Origin: Gammaproteobacteria bacterium
GTDB taxonomy: Bacteria; Pseudomonadota; Gammaproteobacteria; Burkholderiales; Sulfuricellaceae
Length of the DNA stretch: 43,039 bases
Assembly: GCA_018824405.1 (NCBI GenBank)
Contig: JAHJGO010000019.1
Coordinates: 1 to 43,039 of the forward strand
Direction of reading: 5' to 3'
Shown here one piece after another: positions 8,485 through 16,738 of this stretch (its first letter is position 1; every line of letters starts with the position of its first letter). The notes under the pieces are model-generated. The model saw only the letters and a program-made list of their open reading frames with translations. It was not told the origin of the DNA and ran no database searches. Both the position numbers and the translations under genes were made by a program.

Positions 8485-10359
8485 ATGAAAAACAATTTCA
8501 TCTCGGCAGAAACATCTGCCATCAAGAGCGCGGATCAACAGCCATTCATGGCGCCGGAAAAACAAGAACCCGGTTATCAGCCCAACCCGCTCGACTATAG
8601 TTTTCTTCAGTCCGTATCGAAAGCCATCCGGAATTGCACCGAGACAATTTCAGACAGTGTGAAACTAGAACCTGATTTTGCACAAACGTCCTTCCCAAAG
8701 CATTTTGAACGCCTGACACTCGTGCTGTATGCGCCTGGCCACAAGCGCATTCTGGTCAGCCGCCAGACACACAGCTTTTCCGAGGTATTCGAGCGTTTAC
8801 TGTTGCACCCTCGTACACCTGCACTAGGCAGGGAACCCTTTCGCCTTCAAATGGATTTCATACTCGCGCCCCCCTCCCCTGCCGATTTCTACTCGGTGGG
8901 CACTGAACAAGAGGGCGAACGTCATTTCGAGATCGGCATCGACGGCCTGCTGATTCATGGGCCTGATAACATGGTGCATCTCTTCTTGCCCGGTGATGCC
9001 TATGTGCGCTCCATCATGGGCATGCGGCAGTTGCGTGACTATCTGACCAGAGCTTACGGTGAGGATTATCTGCGGCAAGCCGGATTCGAGCGCTTCCGCT
9101 CGGAAAGTTTCATATCCGGGGAAAAAGACTGGTTGCAACTGTACCGGGGATACCCGCTGGTGGGGCCTTTGACCAGGCAAAAAATCGAACAGGCCGTAGA
9201 ACTGGCCGTGGGCCACATCCTGCTGAACCAGGAAAAGAGTGGCAAATTTCTCTACTATTACGATGCCTCCCTTGATTCCCGTCGCGACCACGAGCATCCC
9301 ACGCGCGACCCGCTCACGAACCCTTATTACAACATCCTGCGCCATTCCGGAGGCGCCCTTACCTGTATTTACCACGAGAAATGCACCCATCGTGGCAACG
9401 CCCTGGATAGCATACGCAACGCCATCGGCTACCTGCTAAAACAGGCGCGGACCTATGACTGCAATGGGATCGAAGGCGCATACATCTACAGCGAAAGAAA
9501 AGCCAAACTGGGCGGCTCGGGTGTGGCGCTCTACCTGCTCGCGGAATACCAGCGCCTTACGGGCGACACGCAATATCAGGAATGGGCACACCGGCTCGCC
9601 CGGCATTTGCTAAGCCAGATCACTGCCAGCGGTGAATTCATCTATTACAGCATCTACCTCGACCAACCGGTCACCGAACAGGAAAATCACGAATACTTCT
9701 CTTTCTATTACCCAGGCGAAGCCATTTGCGGCCTGGCGAAATACTATCCTCTCGCCAGCGCCGAGGATCAGCGCATGATCACAGGAAAGCTCCACAAGGC
9801 ACTGGAATTCCTGATCGAGGTTCGACCTGTGACCCGCGCCCAGCACTACACTTCTCCGCCATCGGATGCATGGCTGATGATGGGTATCAAGGAATTATGG
9901 GACATCGAGGCAATGCGCAAGCCACAGTATGCCGAGTTCGTATTCTCCGATGCCCGCAAGATGGTCGACCACATGTACAAGGTCACCGATGCGCCCTGTC
10001 CGGACTATGCCGGCGCCTTCTACTACACATACGGCGACTACCCCTACGCGGATGGCGCCCGCTGCGAAGGACTGCTCGGCGCATATGAACTTGCCCTCAA
10101 AATCGGCGACCAAGACAAAGCACGCCAGATCTGGGATGCGCTTCGTTTGGCGGCATGGTCAGTGTTGCATTTGGTCAATACAGAAGATGCAATTTATTTT
10201 GCGCCCAACCCCAGAGTTGCCTTGGGAGGGATACGCTTCAAGTACACGCGCCAATGGTTCCGTATCGACACCATTCAGCATGTCGCCTCTTTTTTTGCAA
10301 AACTGCTGCCCTATTGGGAATCAGCCGAGGCAAATTCCGTTTCCACCGGGCGGAAGTGA
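8485..10359 (+). CDS. AMMECR1-like domain fused to an alpha-helical barrel (glycosidase/epimerase-like)
   Basis: A 624-residue protein without signal peptide. After a divergent N-terminus, residues about 75-215 resemble the AMMECR1 domain (EIGIDGLLIHGPDNMVHLF, then FLPGDAYV and AGFERFRSESF); this match is by eye and moderate. Residues about 230-610 have the rhythm of an (alpha/alpha) barrel like that of six-hairpin glycosidases and of the D-glucuronyl C5-epimerase C-terminal domain: GGSGVALYLLAEYQRLTGD, FSFYYPGEAICGLAKYY, RCEGLLGAYELALKIGD. Several conserved-looking Tyr, Glu and Asp residues line these segments, but I cannot name a catalytic pair. It lies 26 bases after the NTase/kinase gene and 7 bases before the Ser/Thr kinase gene, so the three are probably co-translated. 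A role in processing a carbohydrate or glycopeptide is possible but unproven. Confidence 0.72.
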   Translation: MKNNFISAETSAIKSADQQPFMAPEKQEPGYQPNPLDYSFLQSVSKAIRNCTETISDSVKLEPDFAQTSFPKHFERLTLVLYAPGHKRILVSRQTHSFSEVFERLLLHPRTPALGREPFRLQMDFILAPPSPADFYSVGTEQEGERHFEIGIDGLLIHGPDNMVHLFLPGDAYVRSIMGMRQLRDYLTRAYGEDYLRQAGFERFRSESFISGEKDWLQLYRGYPLVGPLTRQKIEQAVELAVGHILLNQEKSGKFLYYYDASLDSRRDHEHPTRDPLTNPYYNILRHSGGALTCIYHEKCTHRGNALDSIRNAIGYLLKQARTYDCNGIEGAYIYSERKAKLGGSGVALYLLAEYQRLTGDTQYQEWAHRLARHLLSQITASGEFIYYSIYLDQPVTEQENHEYFSFYYPGEAICGLAKYYPLASAEDQRMITGKLHKALEFLIEVRPVTRAQHYTSPPSDAWLMMGIKELWDIEAMRKPQYAEFVFSDARKMVDHMYKVTDAPCPDYAGAFYYTYGDYPYADGARCEGLLGAYELALKIGDQDKARQIWDALRLAAWSVLHLVNTEDAIYFAPNPRVALGGIRFKYTRQWFRIDTIQHVASFFAKLLPYWESAEANSVSTGRK

Positions 10360-10366
10360 GTCCGCG

Positions 10367-11770
10367 ATGATACGCGCGCTCGGGGCATGGCGATTTGACC
10401 CGGCTGAGCGCCTGGGTGGGGGTGGGTATGCGCAAGCCTATCTCTGCCGCAATCCGGCGCTGCATCCGGAACAATGTGCGATCAAGATATTCGACGATCC
10501 CTATTACGCCAACACTTTCGAACGCGAGCTTGCGGCACTGCAGGTCGTGCGTGGATGTCCCGGTACGCTGGCCATCGTGGATCATGGGCGTGACGCCACC
10601 GGGCGGCTATGCATTGTGACCGAACTTGTGCCCGGCACGCGCCTGGACAAGCTCATCAGAAAAAGCGGCGCAATTAACAAATTGCAGTTACGAATGATAC
10701 TGGAGCAATTGCTCCCGGTACTGCAGCATGCGCACAGCCACGGCTGGCTGCACAAGGACATCAAGGCGTCCAACATACTCTTCGACGGGTCCAGCGCCAC
10801 TCTCATTGACTGGGGCGTTGCCGAACCTGTGGGTGATGGTCGGGCAGAATCAATACGTGCCAAGCAGGACTATGTCGCACCAGAGTGTTTCGCCGGGCGC
10901 CACGGCATCGCAACCGATTTTTATTCGCTGGGATGGTTCATCGTCGAAGCGCTGACCGGGGCGCGCCCGTATCATTTCTCGACCAACCGCGAGCGTGACT
11001 ACAGGGTTTCCGCGCATTGCCTTGAACACCCGGAACTGCCTGAATCATTGCCTGATGCGTGGCGACCGCTGGTACTCGCTTGGATTGCCAGGAACCCTGC
11101 TCAGCGCCTCGTGGGTTATGAACTTGAAAACCTTCTTGCGCGCGCCGCAACACACGTGACGACAGACATTAACGACTCCGTCGCTCACAGCGACCTGGGG
11201 TGCCAGTATGGCTATCTGGAACAGGTAGCGCATGCCGGCGTGCCCTATGCGCAGCATAAAATGGCGTTGCGACAACTCGAGGCCGGGCATCATGCAGAGG
11301 CATTTCACTGGCTGGAATGTGCGGCTGCATCTGGATATGCAACGGCGGCGTTTCGCCTTGCCCGCATACTGAGCAAGGGAGAAATCTGCGCCGCTGCACC
11401 AGAGCGGGCGCAGCAGTTGCTGGAAGCTGCCGCCGGCGCCGGAAACTCTGCAGCTCGTTACCGGTTGGCCAGGCAGCTTTTCGAAACGGGGCAGGCGAAC
11501 GAGGCTCTGAGCTGGCTCAAACAGGCCGCGGACGCAGGTTATGCGCGAGCCCAGTATGAGTACGCACGGCGGGTTGAAACTGGCGCCGATGATCTTGCCG
11601 TGGTGGTTACCTATCTCGGCATGGCCGCCGATCGAGGCCATGCGAATGCGCAGGCGCACCTGATGCACCTCAAGTCGCACCACCCTGATCTGCCCGAATT
11701 ATTGTCCGTATGGCCCTTCTGGGAACATTTCGACCCCCCCCCCGCACCACTTGATCTGGAGGTCTCGTGA
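10367..11770 (+). CDS. Serine/threonine protein kinase with C-terminal Sel1-like repeats
   Basis: A 467-residue protein. The Hanks-type kinase domain (1 to about 255) is complete: GGGGYAQAYL glycine loop, Lys40 (CAIKIF), a Glu in the helix-C region (FERELAAL), HKDIKASN (129-136), metal-binding DWG at 148-150, APE at 171-173 and Asp184. The C-terminal half (about 275-430) is a series of Sel1/TPR-like helical pairs (AFHWLECAAASGYATAAF, ALSWLKQAADAGYARAQY), usually protein-protein interaction surfaces. No transmembrane helix is visible, so the kinase is likely cytosolic. I chose ATG 10367, seven bases after the preceding stop; the longer open frame from 9929 overlaps the previous gene by 430 bases and lacks kinase homology there. 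The stop overlaps the GTG of the next gene by 4 bases, indicating translational coupling to the ligase genes and hence a shared pathway. Confidence 0.88.
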   Translation: MIRALGAWRFDPAERLGGGGYAQAYLCRNPALHPEQCAIKIFDDPYYANTFERELAALQVVRGCPGTLAIVDHGRDATGRLCIVTELVPGTRLDKLIRKSGAINKLQLRMILEQLLPVLQHAHSHGWLHKDIKASNILFDGSSATLIDWGVAEPVGDGRAESIRAKQDYVAPECFAGRHGIATDFYSLGWFIVEALTGARPYHFSTNRERDYRVSAHCLEHPELPESLPDAWRPLVLAWIARNPAQRLVGYELENLLARAATHVTTDINDSVAHSDLGCQYGYLEQVAHAGVPYAQHKMALRQLEAGHHAEAFHWLECAAASGYATAAFRLARILSKGEICAAAPERAQQLLEAAAGAGNSAARYRLARQLFETGQANEALSWLKQAADAGYARAQYEYARRVETGADDLAVVVTYLGMAADRGHANAQAHLMHLKSHHPDLPELLSVWPFWEHFDPPPAPLDLEVS

Positions 11771-14205
11771 AGCTGCACGCACGCCAATACCTCAGTGGCC
11801 CAAACATAGGCGCCAGTTTTCGCGCCGTTCGCTGGGTGCTCGAAGATGCGCTCCTGCCCTTGCCTGACGCTGGCGAGATTGACTCACGCGCCCGCAATTT
11901 GTTTACCTCAGTGACAGGCACCCATCCTGAAATCGGCAGCGACATTTCGACAAATCAGGCTGTTCTGGCCATGAAATACGCCCTGGCATTGCAACTAGCC
12001 CACCACCACCCGGTCTCGAAAGCCAGGCTCCATCCGCTTGAGCAGGGACGCTGCGAGCTTGTCATAGAAGTCGCAAAAGCCGGTATCGCCACCGCGCTTC
12101 TCGATTGCACATTCGCGCTGATTGATGAAGTATGCGGCAGCGCCAAACCTGGCACGTTTGCGCATGTCTGCGAGAAGCATGCGCAGCGACTGCGCTTCGG
12201 CCTGACCCATACTTATCTGCATGACCGTCTGAAAGTTGCACGGCGTCTGGGTGTACCCGCGTGGTACGAGGGTGCGCGGCGCTTTATGTTTTTCGGCGAT
12301 GGTTGTTATGCTCGCCTGACTTCGGGCGGACATACCGACAAAACGTCAGTTCTGAGTACCCAGCTTGAGCATGACAAGGCACGTGCATCACGCCGCCTTG
12401 CTGCATGCGGATTACCGGCGGCACCGCAGAAACTGGTAAGCGATGCCGAAAGTGCGGTATCAGCGGCGCACCTCATTGGTTTTCCGGTTGTTCTCAAACC
12501 GCGCTGGGGCAAACAGGGACAGGGTGTAGCCGTCAATCTGGGGAGCGATAATCAGGTCCGTGCCGCTTACGCTGCGGCACGCGAATTCAACCGCGATGTC
12601 GTGGTCGAGCGCTTTCTGGCCGGAGACAGTTACCGGTTGCTGTCGATCAACGGGCGCTTTGTTGCAGCGGTCAAAACGCTGCCGCCACAGGTCTGCGGAG
12701 ATGGAACCCGAAGTTTGCGGATACTCATCGATGCTGCGAACCGAAATGAACGGCGCGACGGGGTTCTGCTCAATCCCATCGAAATCGATGCCGAACTGCG
12801 CCACTCGCTTGAAGCGCGCGGACTGGATCTCGACGCCATTCCCGGCACGGGCGAGATCGTCGTACTGCGTGGAACTGCAAATCAGGCCATAGGCGGCACC
12901 ACGGTCGATGTAACTGATGACGTACACCTCGATAACCAGGAAATGGCGGCGGCAGCGGCGCATGCGTGTATGCTTGATATTGCCGGGCTGGATTTTGTGA
13001 CGACCGACATCGGCCGCTCGTGGCGCGATGGAGTGGGAGGCATCGTCGAAGTGAATGGCGGACCGGCCTTCGATCTGCACATGTTGCCAACCGTGGGCAA
13101 GCCTCGTGACGTGTCCTGGCATTTGATCCGTGCAGTGCGGCCCGCGAGCAGTCCAGGCACGGTGCCGCGATTCATGGTCGCCGGTCGTTATGGCAAAAAG
13201 AGTGTTGCAGCCCGTCTCGTTGAGCTTTTGTCATGTGTGGGATTCACACCCGGGTTGTTGGCGAAGAAGGAGGTGACGGTCAAAGACACAACATCAGAGT
13301 TCGATGACGTGGACGATGCTGCCGAGGCGGTATTTACCCGTCCCGATGTCGACGCAGTGGTGGTCGAGCAGTCGCTTGGAGCGCTGTGCGAATCAGGCAG
13401 TCTGGTTGAGCGCTACGCAGTCGCAGTGCTGACCGATGCGGGTGGCGACACTACTGCGCTGGAAGTAGCGTTAGGCGACAGCACTGCTGGCGAACGAGTA
13501 GTGGAGCTGGCAGTTTGGCTTGCGAGTGTGGTCGTGATCGATGCGGCATATGCAGATCTGCATGCACGGGTGGCAGAGCTGCCACCACAGCAAAAGGGTT
13601 ATATATGGGTGGCAAAAGCAGATTCGGAACAGGTGGATGCTCACGTCGCCGCGGGAGGGTGGGCAGTAGTGCGCGCGCAGCGTGACGGCACTGGCTGGCT
13701 TGAGTGGCGTCAGAATGAGCAACGCGTGGCGTTGATGCCGATCATGGAGGATGGAGAAGCTCAAATTCGCGACGATGCATTTGCGGCGGCGGCGCTGATT
13801 GGAGCGGGACATCGACCCGAAGCGGTTGCGGCGGTGCTTGGGGGCGATCAGACCAATATGATCCAGCCGGTGTGGCCTGCGGATGAACTGGAATCGGTTT
13901 TTGTCGGGGCATGGATCAACCGCCCGGGTCCAGGCTGGCACCTTGGCAAAGTCGTATTAGGAGTCGATGCGGTGGTGCCGGGCTCGGTCTCCGTGATCGC
14001 CGGCCCGCCCGACGATCTTGCTGCATGCGCGCAACTCGAAGCAGAGGTGCGCGATGCGTTTGCACGCGGGGCAAGCGCCGTAATAGCGCCACTGGTGCCG
14101 GACGATCTGCCGCGCTGGCGACCGGTGCTGGTGTGCGACGATCCTGCCGCCGGCTATGCGCGACTGACGGCAGGCGTCGCCGAAGCTGTTGTATCGCTCG
14201 ATTGA
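11767..14205 (+). CDS. Cyanophycin-synthetase-like ATP-grasp ligase with degenerate Mur domain, copy 1
   Basis: An 812-residue protein built like CphA in its first half. Residues 1 to about 170 resemble the CphA N domain (YLSGPN near the start). Residues about 200-455 are an ATP-grasp domain with Lys244 in VVLKPRWGKQGQGV, GGTTVDVTDDVHLDN and the Mg-binding EVN (428-430). The following Mur-ligase-like part is broken: the P-loop GTNGKTT of CphA reads GRYGKKS (473-479), and the TN.GEDH motif reads TDAGGD. The last 100 residues resemble the N-terminal UDP-binding domain of MurE/MurF (VLGVDAVVPGS, FARGASAVIAP, PVLVCDDPAAGYARL), not the Mur C-terminal domain. So one ATP-dependent amide ligation should remain and the second is unlikely; the product is not expected to be cyanophycin. 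GTG 11767 overlaps the kinase stop. A paralogue follows at once. Confidence 0.83.
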   Translation: MKLHARQYLSGPNIGASFRAVRWVLEDALLPLPDAGEIDSRARNLFTSVTGTHPEIGSDISTNQAVLAMKYALALQLAHHHPVSKARLHPLEQGRCELVIEVAKAGIATALLDCTFALIDEVCGSAKPGTFAHVCEKHAQRLRFGLTHTYLHDRLKVARRLGVPAWYEGARRFMFFGDGCYARLTSGGHTDKTSVLSTQLEHDKARASRRLAACGLPAAPQKLVSDAESAVSAAHLIGFPVVLKPRWGKQGQGVAVNLGSDNQVRAAYAAAREFNRDVVVERFLAGDSYRLLSINGRFVAAVKTLPPQVCGDGTRSLRILIDAANRNERRDGVLLNPIEIDAELRHSLEARGLDLDAIPGTGEIVVLRGTANQAIGGTTVDVTDDVHLDNQEMAAAAAHACMLDIAGLDFVTTDIGRSWRDGVGGIVEVNGGPAFDLHMLPTVGKPRDVSWHLIRAVRPASSPGTVPRFMVAGRYGKKSVAARLVELLSCVGFTPGLLAKKEVTVKDTTSEFDDVDDAAEAVFTRPDVDAVVVEQSLGALCESGSLVERYAVAVLTDAGGDTTALEVALGDSTAGERVVELAVWLASVVVIDAAYADLHARVAELPPQQKGYIWVAKADSEQVDAHVAAGGWAVVRAQRDGTGWLEWRQNEQRVALMPIMEDGEAQIRDDAFAAAALIGAGHRPEAVAAVLGGDQTNMIQPVWPADELESVFVGAWINRPGPGWHLGKVVLGVDAVVPGSVSVIAGPPDDLAACAQLEAEVRDAFARGASAVIAPLVPDDLPRWRPVLVCDDPAAGYARLTAGVAEAVVSLD
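13995..14168 (+). repeat. 3' homogenised tract, copy 1 (pairs with 16471-16644)
   Basis: About 174 bases at the 3' end of the first ligase gene differ from 16471-16644 at only about seven positions by eye, five of them synonymous, whereas the bodies of the two genes are strongly diverged. Confidence 0.85.
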
Positions 14206-14215
14206 GGTGGTACAT

Positions 14216-16678
14216 ATGACTACAACAATACTTGCAGCAAACTACTACAGTGGCCCGAGCATTGTCGGAGCTTATCGGGCGGCGCGCTGGGTCGTTGCAA
14301 CCACGATCGAATCGCAGCATGACGTGAGCCGAACATACGCGCATGCACAAGCGCTTTTCACAGAGGTGGTAGGTATCGCGCCAGCCATGGGTGCCGAGCC
14401 GCCTGCTGGGGCGGGCGAGTTGGTGCTGAGCTTTGCGCTTGCCTTGCAGCATGCCCACTACCATCCCGTGTCAAAGGGGGAAGTTCGGCCACTTGATGGA
14501 GAGCAGTTTGAAGTCGGGGTCGAGGTGATCAAGGACGCCATCGTCACCCCGCTTGCCGAGTGCGTGTGTGCCCTGATCGATGAAGCATCAGAGTTTGTTC
14601 CAGAGGGCACGTTTTCCCGCGTCTGGAATGAACACCGGAATGATCTTGGTTTCGACCTCACCGATGTTTTCCTGCACGACCGCCGGACCGTGGCAAGGCG
14701 TATTGGCGTGCCGGTGTGGTACGACGGTGCGCGCCGTCAGTTCTTCGGAGATGGATGCAATGCCTGTCTAACTTCACCGGGCAAGACGGCTGCGACTTCG
14801 CGTCTGGGAAGCGACATGTCCGGCGACAAGCAGCGTACCTATCGGCGCCTTGCGGCGTGTGCACTTCCCGCACCGCGCCAGATCGACGCCGATGATGCCG
14901 ATGAAGCGGTTGCGGCGGCGCAGCGCATCGGCTATCCGGTGGTCCTCAAACCGCGCTGGGGCAAACAGGGGCGCGGGGTAACGACGAATCTGACAAACGA
15001 AACCGAAATACGCGCCGCCTATGCCGAAGCATCCAGGTTTGGAAGCAATGCGGTGGTCGAACAGTTTGTTGAGGGCGCGGATTATCGCCTGCTGGTCATC
15101 AACGGGCGTTTCGTTGCCGCGGTCAAACGCGTACCGGCACGCGTGACCGGCGATGGCTGCCAGAGTGTGCAGGCCCTTATCGATGAATCTAACCGCCGCG
15201 ACCGCCGCGACAGTGTGTGGCTGTTCCCCTTGCATGTTGATCAGGAAATGTTAGGCACTTTGGCGGCCCAGGGACTGGGGTTAGGCTATGTACCGCAAGC
15301 GGGCGAGACGGTGCAATTGCGACGGGTTGCAAACCAGTCGATAGGCGGCACGACAATCGACGTAACCGACGAGGTGCACCCCGATAACCGCATGATGGCG
15401 GTTGCCGCAGCACGCGCCTGTCTGCTCGATCTTGCCGGGCTGGATTTCATGACTACCGATATCAGCCGCTCATGGCGTGAGGGCGGCGCAGCGATTATCG
15501 AGATCAATTCCGGTCCGGGTATCGACCTGCACATGCTGACGACCAAGGGCAAACCACGCGATGTGTCCTGGCATCTCATCCGTACGGGTCGGCCCGCGCG
15601 TGCACCCGGTATCGTTCCGCGCTTCATGGTCACCGGAGAGGGTGCACGGCATGGGGTGAGTGTAAGGATTGCGGCCCTGATGCAGCGCCTCGGGTTCAAC
15701 ACTGGGGTGCTGAGCGGGCCGGGCTTCACGGTCGGGGAGCGCGAACTGATCATGGACAGCCCTGTGGAAGCGGCCGAGACCCTGTTCAGCCTGCCTGACG
15801 TGGATGCAGTGGTGGTCGAGCAGTCGCTCAGAGATCTGGCCGAGTCAGGCAGCCTAGTTGAGCGTTATACCGTCGCGGTGCTGACTGATGCGGGCGACGA
15901 CAGCTTGGCGCTTGAGAGCTTGCTGTGCGACAGCAATGCAGGCGAGCGAATCGGCGATCTGACGGTATGGCTTGCGAGTGTGACGGTAATCAATGCCGCG
16001 TATGCGGAACTGCGAAAACGGGTGGCGGCTTTGCCACCCCAGCAGGCGGGCTATGTGTGGCTGGATGAAGCGGATTTGGCCGAGGTGGATATGCACATCG
16101 CTGCGGGCGGTTGGGCGATGGTGCGTGTTCAGCGCGAAGGTGTCGACTGGCTTGAGTGGCGCCAGAATGAGCAGCGTGTGTCGCTGATGCCACTTGAGGA
16201 CAATGCTGAAAACAACGCGTTTGCAGCGGCGGCATTAATCGGTGCCGGGCATAGGCCTGAAACGGTGGCGATAGTGTTGCAGGGGAAAACCGTTGCGGTG
16301 CCTGTGACGCTGGCTGAGCGCGGACTGGACGGTACTGTGCAGCCGGCCTGGCCTGTGGATGAACTGGAATCGATTTTTGACGGGGCATGGATCAACCGCC
16401 CGGGGCCGGGCTGGCAAATTGGAAAAATTGTGTTCGGTATCAATGCGGTGGTGCAAGGGTCGGTCGCCGTGATCGCCGGTCCACCCGACGATCTTGCTGC
16501 ATGCGCGCAACTTGAAGCAGAGATGCGCGATGCATTTGCACGCGGGGCAAGCGCCGTAATAGCGCCACTGGTACCGGACAATCTGCCGCGCTGGCGACCG
16601 GTGCTGGTGTGCGACGATCCTGCCGCCGGCTATGCGCGACTGACAGGGAATGCTCTCTCCGTCGTGCAACAGGATTGA
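14216..16678 (+). CDS. Cyanophycin-synthetase-like ATP-grasp ligase with degenerate Mur domain, copy 2
   Basis: An 820-residue paralogue of the preceding protein with the same domain order. The ATP-grasp core is kept (VVLKPRWGKQGRGV, GGTTIDVTDEVHPDN, IIEINSGPGIDLHM), while the Mur P-loop position reads GEGARHG, even further from GTNGKTT than in copy 1, and the catalytic DH is absent (TDAGDD). The C-terminal MurE/F-N-like domain is almost identical in DNA to copy 1 although the rest is clearly diverged. ATG 14216 is preceded by GAGGTGG at good spacing; the open frame extends nine codons upstream to 14189 into the end of copy 1, which I reject as the start. Ten bases separate the genes. Two diverged copies suggest a heteromeric ligase or two successive additions with different amino acids, by analogy with tandem CphA and Mur enzymes; this is inference. 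Confidence 0.83.
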   Translation: MTTTILAANYYSGPSIVGAYRAARWVVATTIESQHDVSRTYAHAQALFTEVVGIAPAMGAEPPAGAGELVLSFALALQHAHYHPVSKGEVRPLDGEQFEVGVEVIKDAIVTPLAECVCALIDEASEFVPEGTFSRVWNEHRNDLGFDLTDVFLHDRRTVARRIGVPVWYDGARRQFFGDGCNACLTSPGKTAATSRLGSDMSGDKQRTYRRLAACALPAPRQIDADDADEAVAAAQRIGYPVVLKPRWGKQGRGVTTNLTNETEIRAAYAEASRFGSNAVVEQFVEGADYRLLVINGRFVAAVKRVPARVTGDGCQSVQALIDESNRRDRRDSVWLFPLHVDQEMLGTLAAQGLGLGYVPQAGETVQLRRVANQSIGGTTIDVTDEVHPDNRMMAVAAARACLLDLAGLDFMTTDISRSWREGGAAIIEINSGPGIDLHMLTTKGKPRDVSWHLIRTGRPARAPGIVPRFMVTGEGARHGVSVRIAALMQRLGFNTGVLSGPGFTVGERELIMDSPVEAAETLFSLPDVDAVVVEQSLRDLAESGSLVERYTVAVLTDAGDDSLALESLLCDSNAGERIGDLTVWLASVTVINAAYAELRKRVAALPPQQAGYVWLDEADLAEVDMHIAAGGWAMVRVQREGVDWLEWRQNEQRVSLMPLEDNAENNAFAAAALIGAGHRPETVAIVLQGKTVAVPVTLAERGLDGTVQPAWPVDELESIFDGAWINRPGPGWQIGKIVFGINAVVQGSVAVIAGPPDDLAACAQLEAEMRDAFARGASAVIAPLVPDNLPRWRPVLVCDDPAAGYARLTGNALSVVQQD
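16471..16644 (+). repeat. 3' homogenised tract, copy 2 (pairs with 13995-14168)
   Basis: Direct-repeat partner of the tract in the first ligase gene, offset by 2476 bases. It covers the MurE/F-N-like C-terminal domain and points to recent gene conversion or strong selection on this module. Confidence 0.85.
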
Positions 16679-16738
16679 ACCAAACCCGGCCTGATTGGCC
16701 GAAAAAGGACAATGGTTTTTGTCCGTTAGAGGTGTGTG

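Noticed and set aside
9929-10366. Upstream extension of the kinase gene
   Set aside because: It overlaps the preceding gene almost entirely and the translated part lacks kinase sequence; ATG 10367 fits the domain start.
11767-16678. Calling the twin ligases true cyanophycin synthetases (cphA)
   Set aside because: The Mur P-loop and catalytic motifs are missing and no cyanophycinase gene is nearby.
16679-16738. Hairpins CGGCC/GGCCG and GGACAA/TTGTCC between the second ligase and the metallopeptidase gene as terminators
   Set aside because: The A- and T-runs are in the wrong place for an intrinsic terminator on the plus strand and stems are only 5-6 bp.
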